Source: Burkholderiaceae bacterium (GTDB taxonomy: Bacteria > Pseudomonadota > Gammaproteobacteria > Burkholderiales > Burkholderiaceae_C). Taken from it: a stretch of DNA of 64,000 nt. The stretch covers positions 186,001 through 250,000 of the forward strand of contig JAEUOU010000010.1 of NCBI GenBank assembly GCA_016790575.1, given 5' to 3'. Below are positions 53,174 to 60,602 of this stretch, piece after piece (the first letter of the stretch is position 1; each line of letters begins with the position of its first letter). The notes below the pieces were generated by a model, which was given only the letters and a program-made list of their open reading frames with translations, made no database searches and was not told the origin of the DNA. A program made the position numbers and the translations under genes.

Positions 53174-53387
53174 CGTATATGGACTCCCCCCCAACAGCAA
53201 GAAACTGACCGATATGTTGGCTGTTGGGGAAGCGCCTGCAGTCGACTATCCGGCATCTGAGGTGGGCTCTGATGTGGCCCGTGCCGACATGGAATCTGCG
53301 ACACCGAGGCGCCAGTCGCTACAAGCGGCTGCAAATGAGCCGGAAGAGTTATCGGCGTCTGTCTGTGTGGGGTGAACCCGGTTGGCC
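53174..53387 (+). repeat. 214-bp direct repeat, copy B, joined to a cut attC
   Basis: It is the second copy of 51130-51343. The preceding attC is cut after GTCTAACCCCG, almost the same distance from the core as in copy A. Beyond 53387 the two flanks differ, so the ends of the repeat are well defined. Confidence 0.8.
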
Positions 53388-53476
53388 TTGATGGTCGATC
53401 AATCTCGTCGCACCGCGTGATGGGTGTTCGGTCTTCGCGCTCTTTTCCTGGTGACGGCTGTTTGGATGTTGGCTGT

Positions 53477-53778
53477 TCAGGCCGGCATCACAAAGCTCTC
53501 CCTTTTGATCTTCTTGCTAAGCCGCACGGTTTGTTCGCCGAACGGCTCCTTGTCCCGCAGCGTGGCGTAACAGATGCGCGCCAGCTTGTTGGCCAGCGCG
53601 CACGGGCGCCGGAGCAGGCTTCCTTGCCGAAAAGGCAGGCGGGCAGCGAGGCGACAAGTTCAAGCAGTTTGCCGCGTGCAACGCTGGGCCGCACCAGCGC
53701 GAGCTTGCCTGTGGCGTCTACGCCATGGACGGCAAAGACATTCTTGGCGAGATCAATGCCGATGGTGACAATGGTCAT
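53477..53778 (-). pseudogene. IS110/IS1111-family transposase remnant
   Basis: The N-terminus reads MTIVTIGIDLAKNVFAVHGV and LLELVASLP...GKEACSG, typical of the IS110 family DEDD domain. A large internal deletion joins it, in another frame, to the C-terminal end LANKLARICYATLRDKEPFG and LSKKIKRESFVMPA. About 240 residues are missing, so it is not active. IS1111-attC elements are known to insert in attC sites, which fits this position in the cassette array. Confidence 0.85.
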
Positions 53779-53902
53779 GACTTCCCCTTCCAAAAAACGA
53801 GCGAGTTGATGAGAGATCGCACTTCCCATCGTGGCACCTGGATGCCGTGCCCCGCAACTGCGCGGACACTTGGGACGGGGAAGGCCCTTTCATCCGTTAG
53901 GC
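53779..53902 (+). other. 3' part of a disrupted attC
   Basis: The segment ends with the core GTTAGGC (53896-53902), six bases before the next cassette start codon. Upstream it has GC-rich arms (GGACGGGGAAGGCCC) but no clear inverse core, so only the 3' side of the attC seems to remain beside the transposase remnant. The rest of 53388-53476 holds no gene. Confidence 0.5.
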
Positions 53903-53907
53903 ATTAC

Positions 53908-54444
53908 ATGAACTGGCCCCCGAGGAAATCAAGAAAACTCATGTTGGTGTTGGCGGCGCTCCTGCTTTTCTCGACATACCCTAGGTTAGTCATGGCGCGG
54001 GGTTATCACAGCAACTCCACAATCCCTGACTGGATGGTTTCTCTTATCCTCATTGTTGGAGCAGTATTTCTAATCGTGTTTTCTTTTGTAAATGCATTTG
54101 AGAATTGGCGTAACAAGATTTTCTTAAAGTCTGTAACCTGGTGGGTGGTAGCAGGCCTTTCGTGCTGGCTAATTATCAGTCAATTAAACTGGAGCTATGT
54201 ACTTGGCTTCGGGCTTTTAGGTGCCTCCTGGTTTTTGTTTTGCTTCGGTATTCTTGCAGTCCGGTTTGTACTCAAGCTTTTTGTTGGCATTTTGTTCAAA
54301 CCAGCGCAATATGCGTCAATCGAGGAATTTATACGAGGGGTGGCTTTCGTCGGCAGCTTGATTGGTTTTGTTCTTATGGGTGCGATGATATTTGTTGGCA
54401 TTCCAATATTTATCATCTCTAAGCTTTTCGGGCTGTGGGATTAA
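53908..54444 (+). CDS. integron cassette 4 protein, 178 aa, membrane
   Basis: The protein has about five membrane segments: residues 11-27, 45-65, 78-95, 100-125 and 148-170. It is AT-rich and has no conserved motif known to me. It starts after a GTTAGGC core and is followed by a complete attC beginning at 54453. It is a typical small membrane protein of an integron cassette; function unknown. Confidence 0.75.
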   Translation: MNWPPRKSRKLMLVLAALLLFSTYPRLVMARGYHSNSTIPDWMVSLILIVGAVFLIVFSFVNAFENWRNKIFLKSVTWWVVAGLSCWLIISQLNWSYVLGFGLLGASWFLFCFGILAVRFVLKLFVGILFKPAQYASIEEFIRGVAFVGSLIGFVLMGAMIFVGIPIFIISKLFGLWD

Positions 54445-54452
54445 GCCGCTAT

Positions 54453-54533
54453 GCCTAACAAACGCTTCGATAGAGACGCTCCGCGAGCAAGCTTCGCTTG
54501 CTGTTTCCGCGCCCTTCAAGCTGCACGTTAACG
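54453..54533 (+). other. attC site of cassette 4
   Basis: The site has the inverse core GCCTAAC (54453-54459) and ends GTTAACG (54527-54533). An inner hairpin GCAAGCTTCGCTTGC and the flanking AACAAACGC / GCTGCACGTT arms give the attC fold. The length is 81 bp. Confidence 0.85.
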
Positions 54534-54536
54534 CTG

Positions 54537-54866
54537 ATGTCTGAGTCACTTCAATATCGAGTCGGCGGCTGCGTCGTTGCGTTGCTCTTTGCTTTGGGAG
54601 TGCCGGCGTTCCTCTTGGGGCCATTCCTATTTGGTGGGGTTCAGTTCGAGCTCGTTTCAGGATTTGCACTTTGGTCTTCTGTTGGAATAGCCATCTTTGG
54701 TATGTAGCTGGCCTTGGTCTGTGTTCTCGCCGATGCTGAGGTTGTGGAGAAAGTTGTGGCGCCGTTCGCGGGCTCCGAGGTTGTTGTCCTCTTCTTGCCC
54801 TATATGCTTTTTGTGGGAACAGTGGCCTTGTGGCGCCGCCTTTTGAGCAGGAGTAAGGGTGCATAG
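54537..54866 (+). pseudogene. integron cassette 5 membrane protein with in-frame TAG
   Basis: The frame starts four bases after the attC core with MSESLQYRVGGCVVALLFAL and reaches a TAG at 54705 after 56 residues. The same frame then continues without further stops for 53 codons (LALVCVLADAEVVEKVV, VVVLFLPYMLFVGTVALW) to a TAG at 54866. The continuation has a good membrane helix and a basic end, so the ancestral product was about 109 aa. No attC follows, so the 3' end of the cassette has been lost. Confidence 0.65.
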
Positions 54867-55019
54867 GTTTCTCATGGCCCGCATTGACATGACAGATCGG
54901 CGCCTGGGTCGAGCCCCCGGCGGGGCGAATGCGCAAACGTCCGTGAAGGAGGGCCCGATGGAAGCGTGGGGGCGGTTCCCGGCCAATCCCGTCGGCGACT
55001 GGCCGACGAGGTCACAGCA

Positions 55020-55733
55020 ATGAACTCCCTGAGCGACACCGCCAGATTGGCCATTGACGCCTATGGCGGCGCGGATCGATGGCTTGGCAGCAAGCGGGTG
55101 CGCGCCGTGGTCAGTGCCAACGGTCTGGCGTTCACCTTGAAACGGCGGCCCGCGTTCGAGCGCGCCCTTGTCGAGTGTGACATTCATCGCCCGTTCTGCC
55201 GCCTGACGCCGATCGGTCGCCGGCCCGATGTCACCGGCGTGTTGGATGGGCAGGACGTGCGGTTGGAGGACGCCTCGGGGGCGGTGATGGCCCAACGTGA
55301 ATCGGCGCGAATGTTCTTCCCCTTTGGCCGGCGGACGTTCTGGTGGGACGACATGGATATGGCCTGGTTCGCCTGTTATGCGTTCTGGAACTACTTCACG
55401 CTGCCCCGCTTGCTTTTGAATCCTGACATCACCTGGAGCGAGCTGGAGGCGGGCCATCTGAAGGCGGAGTTTCCGGCGCACATTCCCACCCACTGCCCGA
55501 CCCAGCATTTCCGTTTCGACACGATCAGCGGCCTCCTGATCCGGCATGACTACACCGCCGCTGTCGTCGCCCCCGTCGCGCACGCCGCCAACGTGGTGCT
55601 GCGCCATTCACAGCAAGCGGGCCTGTGTTACGCCGCAGAAAGACGGGTCACGCCCATCGGCTTTCGCAACCGGGCGTTGTCCGGGCCCGTGCTGATCCAT
55701 ATCCTGGTCCAAGATTTCGCTTTGGAAGCGTAG
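55020..55733 (+). CDS. hypothetical protein, 237 aa, conserved soluble family
   Basis: The product begins MNSLSDTARLAIDAYGGADR, then has beta-strand-rich segments such as CDIHRPFCRLTPIGRRPDVT, DMDMAWFACYAFWNYFTLPR and a C-terminal stretch HILVQDFALEA. Its pattern fits a family of bacterial and plant-associated hypothetical proteins that have a similar Tyr/Trp-rich middle, but I cannot name a function. It has normal high GC. It marks the end of the integron region on the right side. Confidence 0.75.
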   Translation: MNSLSDTARLAIDAYGGADRWLGSKRVRAVVSANGLAFTLKRRPAFERALVECDIHRPFCRLTPIGRRPDVTGVLDGQDVRLEDASGAVMAQRESARMFFPFGRRTFWWDDMDMAWFACYAFWNYFTLPRLLLNPDITWSELEAGHLKAEFPAHIPTHCPTQHFRFDTISGLLIRHDYTAAVVAPVAHAANVVLRHSQQAGLCYAAERRVTPIGFRNRALSGPVLIHILVQDFALEA

Positions 55734-55803
55734 ACGGCACATCCCCCAGGGGAGCGGACGCCAGAACCGGGCCCCCGCGGGCTGGCAGAGGGCGATCCAG
55801 GGC

Positions 55804-55847
55804 AAAAGTGGTCCATACCCAGCGTGAAATGGTCATTTTTCGCTATG
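55804..55847 (-). repeat. interspersed intergenic repeat, copy 10
   Basis: It reads AAAAGTGGTCCATACCCAGC, then GTGAAATGGTCATTTTTCGC, then TAT. It lies just before the truncated toxin gene. Confidence 0.85.
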
Positions 55848-55854
55848 GTTATTG

Positions 55855-56115
55855 ATGGTTCGTCAGGAGTTGCAACCGGTTTGCCTGGGCGTCGGACGTC
55901 AAGAAGCCGCAAACCCGTCGCTTGACATTCGTATCCATATAGATACAGTGCAAGCATGTTCACAGTACATCAGACACAGTAGCTCCAAGACTGGCTTGTA
56001 CTTCACGAAACGCCAGAACGTGCTCATCGTCATGCTCGCTGGCGGTGACAAATCAACACAGGCAAGAGACATCAAGCGAGCAGAAAAGCTCTTGCAACAG
56101 TTGGAGCTTGAATGA
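55855..56115 (+). pseudogene. RelE/HigB-like addiction-module toxin, N-terminally truncated
   Basis: The C-terminal 45 residues match the addiction-module killer family: SKTGLYFTKRQNVLIVMLAG, then GGDKSTQARDIKRAEKL. The N-terminal half normally seen in this family (the first helices and the RIRR region) is missing and is replaced by unrelated codons. The stop overlaps the antitoxin start by four bases (56112-56115). The toxin is probably dead. Confidence 0.7.
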
Positions 56116-56414
56116 TGAGTACCTCCAAGACAAAGGCAAAGCTTCTTCCGTTCGATGCGGCTCGTTACCTCACCGATGACAATGCCATTGCCGAGTACAT
56201 GACCGCGGTTCTGGAGACAGAAGACACAGATCTTCTGCTGCTCGCGCTCAGCGACGTTGCACGCGCCAAGGGAATGGCGCAAGTCGCCAAAGATGCGGGC
56301 CTGGGTCGCGAGAGTCTTTACAAGGCCCTCGCACCGGGCGCAAAGCCGCGCCTCGACACCATCCTCAAGGTCGCTCGTGCCCTCGGGGTGAGGTTTTCAG
56401 CGCGTCCCGCGTGA
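56112..56414 (+). CDS. addiction-module antitoxin, HigA/XRE-like
   Basis: The 100-aa protein starts with a helical toxin-binding part (FDAARYLTDDNAIAEYMTAV). A helix-turn-helix follows, GMAQVAKDAGLGRESLYKAL, and a final DTILKVARALGVRF. This is the antidote family paired with RelE-like killer proteins of the toxin-first order. The partner toxin upstream is truncated, so the antitoxin may act as an orphan regulator or cover against a related toxin elsewhere. Confidence 0.85.
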   Translation: MMSTSKTKAKLLPFDAARYLTDDNAIAEYMTAVLETEDTDLLLLALSDVARAKGMAQVAKDAGLGRESLYKALAPGAKPRLDTILKVARALGVRFSARPA

Positions 56415-56459
56415 CGCCAACCCTTCCATCGGCGGGACTCGCCCCGGCACCTTCTCTTC

Positions 56460-56984
56460 ATGAAGCTCTTCAAGTCCTATCGTTGCCGAGATTGCGGTGA
56501 GGTATCCAGCCTTGCCAAGCCATCGAGCAGGTGCCCGGCTTGCGGATCAATCTACCTGCTTCCCACCGATATGCGGCCGCCGCGCATCTCCGGCAAGGTC
56601 AAAATTACCCTCAGCGAGCGATTTCTCAGCTTGATATTTGGCGCATTCTTCGGCTTTCTCACGTTTTTTATATGGGGTGTGGTATTGCTCGTAAAAGGCG
56701 GGCCCGCCGCAGGCAAAGCTGCAGGGGCTGCTTTTTATATGGGGTTGAAATTTTCGATCGCGCTTTCTCTCGCGGTCGGAATAGCGGGATTTATTTTTGG
56801 CTCGGAGAAACAGGCGCGGTTGCTGGGGATTCTGTGGGGCACGGACAGAGAAATAAATCAACGCGTGGCAGAAATCGACGATAAACTCCGCTCGGTTTCA
56901 TTCAACTTTCCACACTGGCTGGCCTATCTGATTCTGGGACTGGTCATCGTTGGCACCTTCGGCTATATGGCTGCACAGCTGTAA
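56460..56984 (+). CDS. membrane protein with N-terminal zinc ribbon, 174 aa
   Basis: The N-terminus has a zinc-ribbon pair, CRDCGEV at residues 9-12 and CPACGS at 24-27. Three membrane segments follow (about 60-80, 90-112 and 153-172), with a helical loop between the last two. The family is not recognised. It is in line with the antitoxin gene, 45 bp downstream. Confidence 0.75.
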   Translation: MKLFKSYRCRDCGEVSSLAKPSSRCPACGSIYLLPTDMRPPRISGKVKITLSERFLSLIFGAFFGFLTFFIWGVVLLVKGGPAAGKAAGAAFYMGLKFSIALSLAVGIAGFIFGSEKQARLLGILWGTDREINQRVAEIDDKLRSVSFNFPHWLAYLILGLVIVGTFGYMAAQL

Positions 56985-57235
56985 ACATGCGGATCCGGTC
57001 CGCAGGCGGCTCGGCGCAGTGCAAAAGCAGTGACCGCACCATGACCTGTGCGTGATGCATCCACCAGACACGGCCTTCCGGAGCGCCGGTGAGTTGACTT
57101 CGTACCCGTTTCAGTACCGCCCGGAATGTGAGCCTGTTGGTCCTCCATCTCCCGCAGGAAGGGTTCCATGCCGGATTTTTCCGGGCATCACCCCCAAAAT
57201 CATGCCAACGGCGCCAGTTTTCTACATTATTGCCC

Positions 57236-57270
57236 GGTACCCATCGTAAAAAGGTCATCTTTAGCTCTCC
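57236..57270 (-). repeat. interspersed intergenic repeat, copy 11
   Basis: It reads GGTACCCATCGTAAAAAGG, then TCATCTTTAGCTC. It ends 21 bp before the GFA-like remnant. Confidence 0.7.
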
Positions 57271-57290
57271 TTTTTATATCAGGAGACACC

Positions 57291-57389
57291 ATGGCAACGG
57301 AGATTCAGCGTGTAGTCGGACTGTTTGGCGCCTGGCTCAAGCGGTTTCCCGGCGGCACGCCGGGGCCCTACCCACCGGCCTTTTCTTAG
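57291..57389 (+). pseudogene. remnant of a GFA-like gene
   Basis: The ATG, preceded by AGGAGA, starts MATEIQRVVGLFGAWLKRFP and then GGTPG, matching MATEIQCQCGLFRARLKAFP of the gene at 59152. After about 25 codons the match ends. The first zinc cysteines are lost. It is the head of a second, decayed copy. The remaining DNA between 56985 and 57514 holds the repeat copy 11 and no gene that I can support. Confidence 0.75.
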
Positions 57390-57514
57390 GAGAATGCGCC
57401 ATCGACGGCGGAGACGCCCAAACGTTCGCTACAGCGGGATGCCATCGGCTGCCACTGAACTAGACTACTAGGGATGCCTCACCCAACCAAGCAGGCCCAA
57501 CATATTCCCAATAA

Positions 57515-58192
57515 ATGGCCATGAATATCAAAAATCCCGCACGCTTCAATCAGAAATTGCAGGAGGTCATGCAGGGCTTATATGAGTTGTTCGAATTGTC
57601 CAGAGAGCACGAGTTAAGCCCCGTCGGTGAAGACGGTGTGGTTCGGTACGATGAGGCGTACGGCAAGACCAACTTTCAAGTATCCGGTCAATTCGATCGA
57701 CCATCGGAATTTCTGCAAACACTGCTCGACATCGTTCGGGTGAATTTTGAGCCAAGGGTGCTTGGCACTTTTTTTCTGAACTCCAATATGGCGTTTCTCC
57801 ATGACGCAACCCCCGGTGTGCCGTTTCAGTTGGGCTATGTTTCCATCGTCAGCGCACCCAATAAGCCGTTCCGTGCGTTCTGGGAAGAAGATGTGGTTCC
57901 GTATATCAAAGAGTGCGGCTACTCCGTGGAAGATGCCTCCTCGATATTTGCCGTGGCATCAACCGGCGAAGGAAATTTCAACTTTAATTTAGTCAGGTCC
58001 GTAACCGCCACTTTGAAATCAGGATTTACTGTGGAAGAAGCGCTGCAGCTGATAGCCGCAGCGGCCGACGAGACGGATGAGGAACCAGCCAAACGGATTC
58101 ATGCCGGCTATTGTCTGGATGCTGCATTGGAGAATAAAACGCGATTATCGCTGTGGTTGTTTATCCAATCGCGCGGTTGCACCCTCCAATAG
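57515..58192 (+). CDS. hypothetical cytoplasmic protein, 225 aa
   Basis: The product has mixed helix and strand, no signal peptide and no membrane segment. An N-terminal helix (FNQKLQEVMQGLYELFELSR) precedes a strand-rich middle. No motif is known to me. The gene is less GC-rich than the chromosome average and lies in the accessory region. A second Met two codons in is an alternative start. Confidence 0.65.
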   Translation: MAMNIKNPARFNQKLQEVMQGLYELFELSREHELSPVGEDGVVRYDEAYGKTNFQVSGQFDRPSEFLQTLLDIVRVNFEPRVLGTFFLNSNMAFLHDATPGVPFQLGYVSIVSAPNKPFRAFWEEDVVPYIKECGYSVEDASSIFAVASTGEGNFNFNLVRSVTATLKSGFTVEEALQLIAAAADETDEEPAKRIHAGYCLDAALENKTRLSLWLFIQSRGCTLQ

Positions 58193-58244
58193 AAAATCTG
58201 GCAATATATTCATCCAGACCCCAAGCCGTAACGGAGAATCGTCC

Positions 58245-58682
58245 ATGCCCGCAGAAATCGTTCCGTCCAGTTTCTGGGTACGCTGGTTGCAGGCGGTGGC
58301 GGCGGGGGTCATCGCCTTCGGCTTGCTGCTGGTGCTGGCGCCGGGCCTTGCGCGGCAAGGGTTTTCACTGCTGGTCTACGCCGATACGGCCGGGATTGAC
58401 GCCTTCGGTGACACCGCCGTACGGTATGTCGGCCTTACCCACGCGGTCATCGGGGGCCTGATGGTGGGCTGGGGCACGGCGATGCTGTACGCCGTACGGG
58501 TCCTGTTCGCCCGGGGCCGCGCCGAAGGCTGGACCCTGATTACGCTGTCGATCACGGCCTGGTACTTGCCGGACACCGCCTATTCGCTGCTGTCCGGTTT
58601 CTGGCAGAACGCGGTGCTCAACACGGTGTTCCTGACCCTGTTCGCGCTGCCGCTGTGGGCCACCCGCGCCATGCGGGGCTGA
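58245..58682 (+). CDS. small membrane protein, 145 aa
   Basis: Four membrane segments are visible (about residues 14-38, 62-85, 95-112 and 118-138). The loop between the first two carries DTAGIDAFGDTAVRYVG. The family is unknown to me. It is followed after 38 bp by the disrupted HEAT-like gene. Confidence 0.7.
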   Translation: MPAEIVPSSFWVRWLQAVAAGVIAFGLLLVLAPGLARQGFSLLVYADTAGIDAFGDTAVRYVGLTHAVIGGLMVGWGTAMLYAVRVLFARGRAEGWTLITLSITAWYLPDTAYSLLSGFWQNAVLNTVFLTLFALPLWATRAMRG

Positions 58683-58720
58683 GGCAGGCGCCGGGCGACT
58701 GCAACCTTGGTGGCGACGCG

Positions 58721-59027
58721 ATGCACCCGCTGCTGCAATCCCTCTCCGGCGGCGACCGCCGGTCCATCGGTCACGCCGGGCGGGCCGTGCAGGCGGTTCT
58801 GGCGCATCCGGAATGGCTCGCGGTCCTTTTTGAGGGCATCGAAGCCCCCGATCCGGTCTTGCGCATGCGTTGCGCGGATGCCATCGAGAAAATCACGGCC
58901 CGCCGGCCGGCGCTTTCTGCCCGATATCACCCGGCACCTTGCCGAGTTGGCCGCCACCGGCACACCCGCCATGAAAGCGCGCGGGCATAAACTGCTGCGG
59001 GTTCTGCGAAAAGAATTTCCGGCATGA
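58721..59027 (+). pseudogene. HEAT-like helical protein gene with frameshift
   Basis: The frame starts MHPLLQSLSGGDRRSIGHAG and includes DPVLRMRCADAIEKITARRP, a HEAT-like helix. Near 58910, in a GCCGGCCGGCG run, the coding continues in another frame with FLPDITRHLAELAATGTPAM and ends RVLRKEFPA at 59027. A one- or two-base change in a GC repeat would restore a protein of about 100 aa. A sequencing error there cannot be excluded. Confidence 0.65.
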
Positions 59028-59151
59028 ATGATGCGGACGAATCCGGTCATCGGGGTTCGGTCGCTTTTTGTCCAGATCACCTTGATCGAGAATGCCGAGG
59101 GCAACTTGATCTCTCGCGGCAGGCCGCCGACGCGGCAGAAAGGCAAACACC

Positions 59152-59748
59152 ATGGCAACCGAGATTCAGTGTCAATGCGGGCTGTTTCGCGCCCGGCTCA
59201 AGGCGTTTCCGGGCGGCACGCCGGGGCGGCTGGTGTGTTATTGCGATGACTGCCAGACCTATCTGCGCCACCTTGGGCGCCGCGACCTGCTGGACGACAA
59301 CGGCGGCACGGAGGTGATTCCGGCCTATCCGGCCGATGTCGAGATCCTCAGCGGGCGCGAGCAGTTGGCCTGTGTGCGGCTGTCGCCCGGGGGAACCTAC
59401 CGGTTTTTCACGCGCTGCTGCAATACGCCGGTGGCCAACACCCGGCCCGGGATGCCGTGGGCGGGTTTCTTGCGCGGGGTGTACACGGCCAACCCGTCCC
59501 TGGCGCTGGATGCGACCCTGGGCCCGGTGCGCAGCCGCATCATGGGCCGCTTCGCCACCGGGACGCCGCCGGCCGGCACCGCCGACAAGTTCAACCTGAA
59601 GGCCATGGCGTCGGTGATGCCGTTCATCGCGAAGGGCAAACTCACCGGCAAATCCGCGCCATCGCCCTTCTTCGAGGAAGACGGCCAGACGCCGATCGTG
59701 ACGCCACAGGTGCTGACCAAAGCCGAGCGGCAGGCCGCGCGGCCGTGA
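59152..59748 (+). CDS. GFA-like/DUF6151 zinc-binding protein
   Basis: The 198-aa protein has the GFA-type zinc motifs: CQC near residue 7, CYCDDC at about 29-34 and the CC of FFTRCCNTPV. The rest (RIMGRFATGTPP, KFNLKAMASVMPFIAKGKL) agrees with DUF6151. Family members are distant relatives of glutathione-dependent formaldehyde-activating enzyme; their activity is not known. A remnant of a second copy lies 1.9 kb upstream. Confidence 0.85.
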   Translation: MATEIQCQCGLFRARLKAFPGGTPGRLVCYCDDCQTYLRHLGRRDLLDDNGGTEVIPAYPADVEILSGREQLACVRLSPGGTYRFFTRCCNTPVANTRPGMPWAGFLRGVYTANPSLALDATLGPVRSRIMGRFATGTPPAGTADKFNLKAMASVMPFIAKGKLTGKSAPSPFFEEDGQTPIVTPQVLTKAERQAARP

Positions 59749-59868
59749 CACGGGCCCATTGGCCCCTTGGGCCCGCGCGGGGCTGCACGGCGCAGATCGC
59801 TGCTAAAGTCAAAACCCCCGGGGAGAGCCTTGCGGTGATTCCATGAATGCATTTGTCGGAGATCAGGC

Positions 59869-60600
59869 ATGCGGTTGACACACTCAGCCCGAACACGCGT
59901 CAGAGGCCACTTGACCAGTTGGGGGCTCGCAATACTCGCTGGCCCGGGTGCGGTGACGGGGGCGTTTGCCCAGATGGACGCAGCGCTGGCGGACGCCTGC
60001 TATCGCAAGGCCGTTGCGCTCGATCAGGCGCGGCTTGGTCTGGTGGAAACGACCTGCCGGAAGATTGCGCTCTACCAGGGCGAGTGCGCAGGTGCTCGGG
60101 GTGCGGCCGGATCGGTCGATCTCTGGCGCTCGACCCTGCAGGCGATGAACCGCAGTTGCTCCAGCGCGCCCGCGCCCGCACCCGCACCCGCGCCCGCGCC
60201 TCAAGCTGCCGAGCCCGCCCCAAACCCGCCCAATCCGACCCGTCCGGTCAGACCCGGGGGCTGGGGCGCCAGCCACTGCCTGACCGTCGGCAAGGTCTGG
60301 AGCGGCGGCATCAGCAGTGAAAGCGCGGTGCTCAAAAACAGCTGCAACGAAATGGTCCGATACACCTACTGCGTGGACAGTGCCGGAGACGGTGTCGTGT
60401 CCTGCCGGAAGCAAAAGTTCGGCGCCGGCAGCGTCCGCGCCAACAGCGAATCGGCCATCACCGTCATGGGCGAGACAAGGCCAATGCGGGTGCACTGGAA
60501 TGCCTGCTTCGACGGCGGGCAGTCCGTCTGGCCGCTGGATGGGCAATTCAACGGTGGTGAACTCGTTGCCGAGTGTCGGCCACTCATGGGAGGGCGCTAG
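59869..60600 (+). CDS. hypothetical secreted protein, 243 aa
   Basis: The N-terminus is a long signal peptide (cleavage near AFAQ, residue about 35). A first domain of helices with three cysteines runs to residue 100. Then a PA-repeat linker (six PA units), and a C-terminal domain rich in cysteine (about residues 133-240: ASHCLTV, NSCNEM, YTYCVDS, VSCRK, WNACFD, AECRP) that probably forms disulphides. The function is unknown. It is two bases apart from the next gene. Confidence 0.75.
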   Translation: MRLTHSARTRVRGHLTSWGLAILAGPGAVTGAFAQMDAALADACYRKAVALDQARLGLVETTCRKIALYQGECAGARGAAGSVDLWRSTLQAMNRSCSSAPAPAPAPAPAPQAAEPAPNPPNPTRPVRPGGWGASHCLTVGKVWSGGISSESAVLKNSCNEMVRYTYCVDSAGDGVVSCRKQKFGAGSVRANSESAITVMGETRPMRVHWNACFDGGQSVWPLDGQFNGGELVAECRPLMGGR

Positions 60601-60602
60601 AC

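Noticed and set aside
54867-55019. Possible attC after cassette 5
   Set aside because: No GTTRRRY core with a matching inverse core is visible; the cassette end seems lost.
56963-57258. Minus-strand frames in the gap after the zinc-ribbon gene
   Set aside because: Translations are low-complexity and overlap each other in two frames; nothing supports a gene.
60170-60200. Possible short tandem repeat or CRISPR-like array
   Set aside because: It is a (CCCGCA/G)n stretch encoding a Pro-Ala linker within a secreted protein. No CRISPR repeats were seen anywhere.
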